DNA of 64,000 nucleotides from Urechis unicinctus. Taxonomy: Eukaryota; Annelida; Polychaeta; Xenopneusta; Urechidae. Within the stretch, counting starts at the first letter, position 1. Each line of letters begins with the position of its first letter. Position numbers and translations under genes: made by a program. Of this stretch, positions 52,611 through 64,000 are shown in pieces. The notes under the pieces were generated by a model. It worked only from the letters and a program-made list of their open reading frames with translations. It had not been told where the DNA came from and searched no databases. The stretch lies in NCBI GenBank assembly GCA_034190875.2, contig CM067344.1:28221208-28285207 (forward strand), given 5' to 3'.

Positions 52611-55600
52611 GGCTGTTTACACTATACTATACTAATTGTATTCTGAGCCTCACACCAGCACACATACTTTATTGCAATGGAATGGAGGTCTCAGAATAAA
52701 TGAAATAACAGCAAAGGAGCTGCACAAATGTATTGGGATATATATATCCTCAATGGGCCAATTCATTATTACATAATCGGATTCGAATTGCACAAATCTC
52801 TATTGTAATAAGCAAAGGGATCACACATTATAGCGAATTATAAACATAAAATAAATAACGATGAATTGTAGAAAACTGCACAGCAATTAAGTTATTTGAT
52901 GGTAAATGAACTTACATTACTATATACTTATTTCCTTTTGATAGACGGTGAATATGAACCGTGCAAAAACATCTCCATATGCTGTGCATCCCAGTTGTAA
53001 CTAATACAGCGTCTTTGCAAACTCCTATTAATTCTAACGATACACACTTCGAGGTTGAAGCACAAAACCGCCCATATAAATTGTAACAGGTGACTTACAT
53101 TGACGAGTGTTATTAGTGTTACTAGATAACGCGTATACTCCTCGCCCACACAGAGGAAAGGAAAAAATGATGATTACACACAGATGCAAAGACGCCATTC
53201 CGACTAGTCGTTTAATGGCCGTCGCCTCGTGTATACGAGCTTACCCATCCACTAGTCAATATGCCGCGGACCGTCCTACATCGAAAAAAGGAAAACAACG
53301 GCATGTTAATATCAGTCTATCGTATAACGTTGTGTGGTGAGGATCAATGTGGACAAGCTTCTGTATACTGCTTGAAAGTCTCAAGGTGGTGGGTGCAATA
53401 TGGCAGTGACGATTTAAACCATATCCGGTTGCTTTCGGAAATACAGTGCATACTAAGATGGCGCTACTCACGCCGATTGCATGGATATTAATGTACTGCG
53501 TAAGGTCTGCGTTTAGCCTTCTTGCACCCGAGAGACACATAATGCGAATAAGCGGGGTGTGAAATACATTGCTGTTGTAGAAAAGATATCTCTGCCAATA
53601 AAACTTAAATATTCATAGCCAACCTGTCTTCTCTAGAACTACTGCTCACAGCTATAAAGACGCAACATGCGTGTTCAATATCTGACTAGATCATTGACAA
53701 AATAGAACACAATATTTGCTGATGTTAGTGTAACATGGCTGTAATCATGTTTCCAGCACAGTATAATATCATGCCATTTAGGGAAATTAACCCAAGGTTC
53801 TTGTGGACATGTGGAGTGTAATCTACGGAAGTACATGCTTAAGGCAGAGATGCATTTATTGGTAGATTGTGTTATCCCAGGCCTAGCGGGCGCCACTTTT
53901 CTACAGCACAAGTGTAATCGATAGCTGGCTTATTTCATATTGGTGATGCAACCGTTAGCAAGGAAGCAAATCTCTAACATTGTTTTTCTTTATAGTGTCA
54001 AAACGTTTATGCAAGACAGAATTGAAGAACTGACTACATCTCTCGTAGTGTCATGATAATCCAGACACAGAGTATCTTTTCATTATAATGCATATGAGAA
54101 GAAGTAGGAAAATAAAGCACATCTGTTTCAGTCAATTCTATGCAGCGTCAATGCCATCCTAGAACAATTTCAGGTACGTCATTCAAGCCAGTTCCTGGAG
54201 TCATTTCTGATATGTTACTTTCTAAATAATAAATGAACGTCAGTGTGACGAAGGGTGAACATCATATACTTGGTAGCCAGAAGGACATTGATAACAATAC
54301 ATGCAGCAGACAAGCAACTCATATTGATGTGCTCGAGGTTTTGAGATTTGGCGAAATATTATGTCAACACAGGAGTAGGCCGACAAGGAGCTTAAGTACT
54401 TTTTGCGTAAATATTGTGGAAGCATGCCACAAAGAGGAGGAGAAAGGACCTCCCCTCACATGGTCACCATCCGATGATAACTTTGGCTCAAGGCCGTTGA
54501 TGAGGGAGCCAATCAGGATGCTCGTTAGCATAACAGATTTAAATGCGCGTCGCGAGCTTTAAAGGACCATACAATATATGAATATACACTTGGATTGGAC
54601 GCTTTTTTATCCATTTTGCGGATTAAATACAGCAATGCTGCAATCTGATCCAATTATCCCTTAATCATTGCGTTATACTAGGACGTCTAGATGTATCAGC
54701 GTATGTGGATAAATTTGTTACGGCTTCCCAATTATGCTACAGAAAAACGTAAGTGTCACAGTAATAGCCATCCGAGCGTGATTACTAGCCTGAATAATAC
54801 TTTTTTATCATGTACTGGAAATTACATTGGATCATGTATTAACGTTGCTAGTATGTCACAGAATCGCATGGGTCACATTCGGCCCGATTTCTGCAATGTT
54901 CAAATATATTTACATGCCTATCAGGGATGAATTAATGAGCCATGAATTTGCGGACTCCAGTTTTTATATTACCAAAGTCTACTCGACGGTGGTTGTAGGT
55001 TACATAATGTTTTCAAATATGAAACTAAAAATAGGAACTTTTTGGGAACATTGTTGCTGATTTGTTTATTTATTTCCGTGCGCGATGTTGAATCTTAGGT
55101 CTAGAATATGACTGCTGAACAACGCAATATACCGCGCAAACATTGTAATGCATTTGCTTGACTTAACGATATGAATGCAATATATGTTGCTGATGCATAA
55201 AATACCGCTATCATAATTACCATAATACATGTACCACAGTCTCTGGGAGTGAAAGATGATGTTCATTTATATCGGTGGTATGGAGTGCTGATCCTGGAAA
55301 ATTGGCATTTGCATGCATTCTGAATCTGCGATGTACTGGGGCATCGTAAGAATATTCACTCCCCTATGTCAGGTATAAAACATGCATAAGACATAATTGG
55401 TCCGACGGATGAATTGTGGGAGAACCAAGGTGGAAAGGTACACAATCATCCTCGAATCCACTTTATGTTTCGCCACATTACTGACAATGTCATGTTGGCT
55501 ACCAGCCATAAAAATATTATTAGATCTTTATCGGATTTTCTCATAACAATCTTCATGCACACAATTATGCAGAAGAATTATTATATCACGTGAATTTAAA

Positions 55601-55993
55601 TACACATTAAAGCAGCGAACTAGGACAACACCCGGTCACGGGAAGCAATCCTGATTGAATTACTGCGGTTGGAAATGAAGAACTAAGTACAAAATGAAAT
55701 TGAAATTGGTATAATAGAACATCGGTTGTCCTAGTCTGAATATTCTAGTTTACAGGTTGCAGTTAGGCAGGCTGTGGGACTTCCACATTATGCATTGATT
55801 TTAGGAAATTAAATACAACGACAACCTGATAAATGATAATTGGTCTACTCATGCTAAAATACTCCGTTTGGTGTTTAATTGGATTTGTGTGGCTTAATTT
55901 GCAATTCGGCCTACGAAATGGGAGATGGTTACTGTTGTAGTGGATATTTTAGATCGGACAGTTGGTAAAAGACAACAAGGTTTAGAAGGTAAA
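52611..55993. repeat. Array 2, unit 3 (3383 bp)
   Basis: As unit 2, with a deletion of about 29 bp near 54442 (GAGGAGGAG joins AAAGGACC) that fuses two short frames. Confidence 0.95.
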
Positions 55994-56186
55994 GTTAGTT
56001 GAATTGTCAAGAACAAAGTAGATTGGAGATCCTTCTTGCAGATGGTAGGCAATAACAGGACATTTACCGTAAATTTTGCCTCTGAACCAAAACTTCTAAC
56101 AGATTGCATGCGGAAGAATATTCCACTATAAAATTGAATGAATCAACCTTGAGGGCATTCAATTTACTGAAGGAAGCTGCTCACTT

Positions 56187-56520
56187 GTGTTAAAGCTCCT
56201 TGGCGTTTTGGCGACGGATACATCCGGTGTTGGTGTGGGCACTATATTGACGCAAACAAAGGACTGGAGCCCATTGTGTTCATCCGTTAGAAACTTAAAA
56301 CCATCCGAAACCCGTTTATCAGTCATCGAACGGGAATACTTGGCATCGGTGTGGGCTGTTAAGAAATTGAATGTGTATCTGTACAGCCGTTATTTCAATT
56401 TGCAAACTGATCACCAGCCATTGATCTTCTCGACAAATCGAAAATGATCGGACTATGCGCTGGGCAGTAATGCTTCATCAACAGGTTGTCAAAGGAAAGG
56501 AAAACCATGCTGCTGATTGA
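56187..56520 (+). pseudogene. Ty3/gypsy RNase H relic
   Basis: Reads VLATDTSGVGVGTILTQ, LSVIEREYLASVWAVKK and FNLQTDHQPLIF, the usual RNase H order in Ty3/gypsy pol. After a stop and shift come TMRWAVMLHQQ and KGKENHAAD, then a stop in place of the expected continuation. Flanking pol domains are missing. It starts about 190 bp after array 2. Confidence 0.85.
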
Positions 56521-56549
56521 GTCGTTGTACCTATGATTGAGGGTATCAA

Positions 56550-58160
56550 GTGTACATGGATGGTACTGACTTGACTGAATTCCGTATTCATAGAATCAAC
56601 GGTAGACAAAATTAAATAGTTTGCTATAGATGCTATGTATATAATATGTATTGTGTATTTTCTATTGGTGTTTATTGACTTGAGATAAAACGTAAGCATT
56701 TACGTTAAGGGACGGGGTAGTCAATGTTGTTCAACCGGTTTTGGCTAAATTTGGTTAGATTCCTTAGTTGCGAAACCTGCTCTGGCCGAATGGGGGTCGG
56801 TTTTGCCAATTGCTGTACTGATTTTAGTAGTGTCCATGCAGAGCGAACTTTGGTGCCTGTAAAATTATGGTTCTATCCGTGTATGTTTGTCAGTATGTAT
56901 CATTTATGTTGCGATCATCAGAATGTTGCTTATGCGTTATTGGTACTTTAAATTTGATATGGTAATTGACCTTACATGGAGCTTCCATTAAAGGAATTAG
57001 CATTAGTGGTATTGGGCGGGTTATCTGCATTCATTGGAGATATGCGCAGGCCGCAAGGATGTTCATGTGATCGACAGACCGTTACCTCTGCAAAAGTGTT
57101 GGCTTTTAAGATGTCGACAGTTTTGTCACTGAAGCTCGGTAGAGTTGCATACAACTTGTGATTCTCAGTTCGTTGCGTCATTCTTCCGCCCGATTACTCG
57201 AGTGAGTGTACTTAACTGTGGCCGTCAAATTGATCCAGTGCAATCCATTTACTAATAGCAAATACAGTTAACATCTTTCTTATAATTAAGTTTTAAACTA
57301 TGACAGATATTGCTTACAATACATGTCCATGTATATAGAGGAATCTTAACATCACAATCCGTGAAACTATCCACATACACCCCTTGCTATTGCTATTTCC
57401 GAACTGAGATCCTTTTGTGCAATTCAAGCTTTATATCTCAATCAGCCCCTTGTTGACCTTGAATGCTGTTTATATTTAAAATTCAACCAACGTAATGTAT
57501 AAAACACTCGTCCGCCATAGAAGGCTACGATTTACACTTTTGATGTTGTGCGATTCAATATTTGACACATTCACATCAACTATTCTAAATGTTGCATCAC
57601 AACGAAAACAAGAGGATGGTTATCACTCGACGTATATTTGACATTTGACAGCGTGCTGTTCATGATAATGCGTGACAGTTATTAAACAGTTACTATCGAG
57701 ACATGATAGAAGAGATTTCGGAGTTTGAGATGAATACAATAGCGGTGCCAGATGTTATAAAATACCAGATAAGGATTGGCGGACTTGGTCTATTAATTTT
57801 TGAAGCTGCGCGTCACTTAACTCAGGCAAAACATATAAAAAACAAGTTTACTGCATAATGTGGACTCTTGTGACTGGTTTGCCTTCCAGTCAAAGGAACA
57901 AGCGGCAAGGTAGATGTTAACGCATGAAAAAACCTCAGGAAGTGTTTATGCTTTATTATTGCCCAGAGCATCATAAAGGGCATCCGGTTTCCTTATAGAA
58001 ATGTCTGAACTGCCTTAAAAAACATCCTGTTTTGAAGCATTATCATTGGATAAAGGTCTATATTCGGCAGGTATTAATTTCGCGGCCACAAAAGATGATC
58101 GTGCTTCCTACAATTGCGTCGAAAGACTTCGTATTCACGACGTCTGCTGATATGCTTCAA
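56550..58160. other. Intergenic sequence
   Basis: No gene supported. Overlapping frames on both strands near 56972-57181 have no motif. Confidence 0.4.
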
Positions 58161-58167
58161 AACGTGC

Positions 58168-58835
<668 letters not shown>

Positions 58836-58839
58836 AGAT

Positions 58840-61800
58840 GGTAGATATGAACTGATTGATCTACAGCAGTCTCAGGAATTCGATCGAATTAAAGCCCCTG
58901 CCTCCTACTATCTTATAAACAGTAAATGAATATGCAAGTGCAGATCTGTAAAACTTCCTCACAATGAAGCATGTACCGATTGGTCATAGCAGATGCATAT
59001 ACTATTTGTTCTACGATAGAAACTCTGACAGGTTATACATGCCAATCCACACGACAGGCGACCAAAAGTCGAATTCGTGTTGTGAGATTGCCTTGTAGCC
59101 CGCATTATTCTGTAATGGGTGGAATCTGTTAACACACTAGGTTAATCAGAGGGTGTGAAACAATTTACCATTGATGGTGAAAGCGGGTATCTGTACATTA
59201 ATAACTTGTAAAACCATAAAGGTGTGTTCTATGCTAACTAGACGGATACCAAAAAAAAGCATGAAACAAACAAAACAGCTTTTTATTTATTAGTTAAGCG
59301 GTTGTTTGTCGATTCTGTAAAAAATAGTCAACGCATCCTCTGGATGGAGCACATGCGTCTTTCACATTATACTGCGGACAGTATCTGACGGTGTTGCTGG
59401 GGCTCTGTGGTCGGAGTAACCAAGAAGACCAAACCTTATTCGCACCTCTGGATGCATACATTGCCATTACGCATTTGTAATAACACTTCACATGAGCAGC
59501 TTAAACGCAAATTATGCAGTTAAAACAAATGTTGTGTCTTAAAACATAGTCACCGTATATCACTGTCTTTAGAATATAATTATTTTAATCACAAACAGTT
59601 GACTGTTCTATATTTCTATGAATCTAGCGTGTTCGCACACACCGATGGTTGCAATCTGGCTAGTGCTGTTGATTTCCATTACGCAACACTATGACTAATA
59701 TTTTACGTATTATTGTCCAAAATATTCAATTTGCACACAACTGAACAACCGCACTTTCCTAATAAACGGGGCAAGATAAGTGAACATTTCAATTGCAATA
59801 GACAAAAATACTGATAAGTGGTCAACAAAATGAACAGTAGCGAATAGCGAATTGTGCCTGCATGACCAGAATCAGATTGGAGATTATTCTTGGTGACTAC
59901 TAGCAGGCTCTAGATGGGACATGATATGTCACTCTCTTATTGAACTGCTGCAAAATGTCCCGTTTCAAGTTACCTTAATAAACATTCTAATTTTTTTTTA
60001 CAATTTCAATCTATTTTTTGCCGATTTCAAGCGCAGCATGAATAATTGGAGTTCTCGTCCATCTTGCATAACTGCGTAATAGCATCCACCAGCACAGCAA
60101 TCTCAAACAAAGTTGATGTTTGTTTGGAATCAGCTGCGTTGTTCATTTGCTTGGTAAAAATAGCGTTATGTTGGTATTGTCTGTTTGCTTGGTTTGTAAG
60201 CGTATGTATGTGTATCAGCTGCATACAGTCGATTAAGGAATTTGTAAGGATTTCTTTGGTATATGCATGTGTTTGCTTTGTCGGAGCATTTAAATAAGTA
60301 TTTATGTAGAGGTTTGTGGAGAGTAGTACAGGTATTTGCAGAGCGGTAGGTGGTTGATTAGTAAAAGAGCCTACAAAGTTGCTGAGTCGTTAAATGCAGA
60401 TGTATTTAAATGACAGTGAAGGACTAGTGGAAGAGAGGAAAATAAACTATAGTGGTGCGAAGGGGTATGGTGATGGCGACTTCTGTTGCGGTGGAAGAGG
60501 TTGGTTATATGGAATAGATTCCCGCTGACTGGTAGAGGTCGGTTGTCTTAGTGATAGCCATAATACCGCAACTGCCATTAGCGTAATCGTCCATGGGATT
60601 TGCCAAGATCAAATCGTCGCAGAAGGATATTATCCTACTGATGCCAGGCTCTCTGACACGCATAAGCCACACATACATACTTACACGCACCAAATGCCAA
60701 TTGCCTCCTTCAGCGCCGTTTTACACACTTAGCGTCCTTGCACGCAATGGTATATGCTTACAGGTTAATTTAAGACGATCCGGCTAAAACCATTTCAAGC
60801 ATTAAGGATGATTTACTCGTCTAGCGTGTATCAGCCCTGTTTGGCATGCTTTCAACGGCGTCCTCGGGAATGAATGCACATTAATGCCGAAATGCCCTGC
60901 TATTCACGCAATAGGAAAGGTTTTGTTTATTTATATACGTCGTTATAGCCTTGCTGTCAATGTGCTCAATTACAAGCGTTTATAAAAATTATCTGAGAAA
61001 TTTGCAACACGAAACAGAAACATAACCAACTAAAAACAGCCCAACACCTATTTTCTGCTTCGATGGTTGTACAAAAGATGCAATCATACTTTACAATGTT
61101 TAGTACATATGACATGCAATTAGATGGGAACCCCAACCTATCTGTGTTGGGCCCTATAGTCGGAGAACGCGATGGTTCCAATGTTTGAAAAAAAAGCCCC
61201 ATTATGCAAGGCAGTTGGAGTCATCCACAAAAATGAGGAAGTGGATATTAATTTCTTACTATCTAGAACCGTCACAATGTCCCCTGAATCAACCCCGGGT
61301 TTTGGTTTATCAAACAACCTAACTGCCTCTAAGGAGGTTAGGTTTCCTGTTTCCCATTGCTACTAGTTATCTAAAAGAATACATCCTAGTTTTACCCAAA
61401 AATCATAGATGCATAATGTATTTTATTACCAAATAAATTAAGGACCTTCAAGTCGTTTTTGCAGCAATTTTTCATATTTTGTTGATGCAGATTGATCTAA
61501 AGAAATTCTGGTAAATGAACATTGGACTTCTCTGTGATTTATGTATGTTGGATACAATTAACACATATAAAAAGGTTAAGTTCATAACAAAAACTCAGCT
61601 AATGGGTGTGACAATAGAGGATTGTGATGAAAATAAAGCTTTTTGCCCAATTCATTCGTAATTCTATGCAAATGCACAATCCCACAGACGCTCACACAAC
61701 AGGGGAAATGCCTTTTTTTTGGTGTTATCTCAGTGTGAAGCAGATGATTATATGTTGCTAGATTCCAGTGTTAATTCTTGGAAAAAGCCTCAACCGCAGC

Positions 61801-62620
61801 GCAACTTTACATTACGTGTTTGTTTGTAGTCATTATTAACAGTTAAAAACAATTCTGTGGCTTGTTTAATTACTGGCAAATAGAAAATGTGACTATTGAT
61901 ACAGCATATGTCCATCGGCATAAATAAGACTAACAGACAATTGACATGCTAAATTAAATAAACACAGCATTGAAACATAGATAAACAATTACCACGAAAA
62001 GTATTCGAAGGCATTAATGAATTATTTTTTTTGTATTGGCTTTGAACAATTTCATAGCATTGTGCGACGGCTGCATTTTGCAACGCCTTTACGTTGGAAC
62101 TGTTCCATCAGCCTATAATCATCTACGGTTCCTAATGCTTCCATGGGAAAATACACAGACATTGAAAATACACTACAGGACATAAGGGTTTAATGCTTAA
62201 TTACTGACATACAATAAACCCCTCAACAATCGGTATCGCATTGCTATCACTGAGTTTGTACTTCGCTCAATGTAATATGCACAATATGATTATGCTAACG
62301 AAGGAAGATGTTAGTTACGGATTTACTAAAGCAGTGTTAGTTCTTGCTGATGCCAAACCCTTTGACACAAACACGACCGTAAATAATATTCGAAGATTTG
62401 CTAATTGTCGTGCTTGATATTGTGAATGAAATCACAGTATGTATATCTAGTTGGGTAAGAAGCCCAGTGACATAAGTAATAGGCATCTGTGATATGGCTT
62501 TGATATCGTTAGAATCCGGGTTATCACATTGGAAAGTTGCGGAAACAATTCAGTATGTATGGATTTGCAACCATTACCACATCCCGCAAACACACAATCG
62601 AACTCAGGGACAAGTGCTTA
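58840..62620. other. Intergenic sequence
   Basis: No gene supported on either strand. Frames of 60-85 codons are isolated and without motif or splice context. Confidence 0.45.
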
Positions 62621-62624
62621 TATG

Positions 62625-63000
62625 TATATTCATGCATACATACCTGCATATACATTTGCATACATAGGTACATATATATATAGATACCCACATACCAAAA
62701 TACATACATACCTACATACCTTCATGCCTAAATACCTTCATACCTATATTCCTACATATCTGGATATCTACATACCTACATACCGACTTATTAACATGCC
62801 TGTGAACATAATTATAGATAAACAAATTGATACATGCATAAATATATATTCATATATGATTTTATATATATATATATATATATGTATATTTAAGTATATA
62901 TGTTTATGTATATATATATATAAATATATATATACATATATATACATATATACATATTAATTTATATATATATATGTATGTGCATATGTATATATATGTA
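62625..63000. repeat. Degenerate CATAC/TATA repeat region
   Basis: Imperfect ACATACCT-type repeats (to about 62800) grading into TA-rich sequence. Confidence 0.85.
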
Positions 63001-63325
63001 TAAAGTTTTCTTGTTTAGTTTTTGTTGGTACTGCCAATTTGTAATCTTAAGACTAGTCTGGGTTGGAAATGTGCTTGGAAGGGCGCACCATTTGTCTGGT
63101 TATCTTCTTTGTCAAAACTGCCCTTCCAAAGCATATATATTTGACAGGATTATATTTGAGTGACATATACTTGTGATGGGATCACAAAGCACCAAACCTT
63201 AAGTCATTTGCAATTCATTATAACAATAGCTTACTTTATAAAGCTCGTACTCTAGTAAAAGCGTAATATTGCAAATGCTTCAGGTCATGGACATATGTGC
63301 TAGCAGCAGTGTCGCTACGATGATC

Positions 63326-63435
<110 letters not shown>

Positions 63436-63439
63436 CAGA

Positions 63440-64000
63440 CATTAAATGAATATGGTTAGTGCTTAAAGGGTCACACTACATTGATAATATTTGGGGTAAT
63501 GATCCGCGATAGCATGGTTCTCAACTATATCAAATATATATGAAGCATTCAAATATTGCATAAACATTACTCGTTCAAGCATGAATAATATTAAATCTTT
63601 TAAACGCCAGATAAGGTAGACATAGTTCTGTATAACCCATAAAAGCTGCCTTTCAATGTTACTGCATCCAAGCAGAGCCGGTTTATTTTTGCAATGCCAC
63701 ACTCGCCTGTTCACTAGCCCGTTTTGGTGCAATATTTCCGTGGCGATTCCCTCCAACAAGAGAAGCCGCGATCGTTTGTGGTGATTATATACGGTTTATT
63801 ATGATGTCGTCAGGATCCACGGCGCGACAGCACGATGTGAGTGAAAAACAACTTGGTATTTGCAATCGCAACATGCAGCCAAACAAGTTTGTTTATACAA
63901 GGTTTATAAATGAACTAGACTTGCCATTTAATCATTAAATGATGGGGGAATATTGTCACTCCTAGTTTCCGCAATCGTATGCTTTCTCTTATTTCGTGGA
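63440..64000. other. Intergenic sequence at the window end
   Basis: A 98-codon minus frame (63463-63759) and a 45-codon plus frame at about 63800 have no recognised motif. Neither can be supported as a gene. Confidence 0.35.

Larger units (their letters stand above)
45782..55993. repeat. Tandem array 2: three units of about 3.4 kb
   Basis: The junction word GGCTGTTTACACTATAC recurs at 45782, 49198 and 52611, and units are almost identical over their length. Edges are sharp: unit 3 ends AGAAGGTAAA at 55993 and continues into unrelated sequence. No gene is recognised; the shared short frames (for example 46099-46320 minus and 47405-47701 plus) have no known domain. Confidence 0.96.

Noticed and set aside
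59294..59491. Frame with WSSWL, reminiscent of a thrombospondin type 1 repeat
   Set aside because: The Cys spacing and the remaining repeat landmarks are missing.
63800..63940. Short plus-strand frame beginning MMSSGSTARQHD with a GTGAGT donor-like word
   Set aside because: Only 45 codons, no partner exon in the window and no motif.

Overview
The window is nuclear DNA of an animal. Three genes have GT-AG introns and encode metazoan protein families: an SLC7A transporter, a NAT16/histidine-acetyltransferase-like GNAT enzyme and an SLC22 transporter. The rest is AT-rich intergenic sequence with very long TA and ACAT/ATGT microsatellites, Ty3/gypsy and CR1/L2-like retroelement relics and multi-kilobase tandem arrays. 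Short introns and this repeat content fit a marine invertebrate, for example a mollusc or other lophotrochozoan. The species cannot be named from the sequence.

Layout. 1-1334 (+) holds the last three coding exons of an SLC7A-type amino-acid transporter. 4232-5903 (-) is a complete-looking 370-codon, three-exon NAT16-like acetyltransferase. 6660-7083 is a peculiar GC-rich block full of CCCGTAC/GTACGGG words. 7671-25260 is tandem array 1: four full units of about 4 kb and one degraded partial unit. The array ends 33 bp before the stop codon of the 8-exon SLC22 gene (25294-28579, -; 551 codons). Behind that gene lies a decayed Ty3/gypsy element (29254-33317) with one recognisable LTR. Beyond the LTR is a decayed copy of SLC22 exons 3 and 4, so the element now separates a gene from its dead duplicate.

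34.8-45.5 kb is a repeat-rich graveyard: LINE fragments, microsatellites, two minisatellites, a promoter-like palindrome cluster beside a possible THAP-finger remnant, and an inverted, diverged copy of about 0.9 kb of the array 1 unit at 42.3-43.2 kb. 45782-55993 is tandem array 2: three almost identical 3.4-kb units. It is followed by a Ty3/gypsy RNase H relic (56.2-56.5 kb) and TA-rich sequence. From 58.8 kb to the end I see no supportable gene.

The three genes show no functional linkage; they are ordinary neighbours. The most unusual content is the two unrelated, recently amplified tandem arrays with no recognised product, the spread of parts of both units elsewhere in the window, and the apparent supply of the SLC22 polyadenylation signal by the degraded end of array 1.
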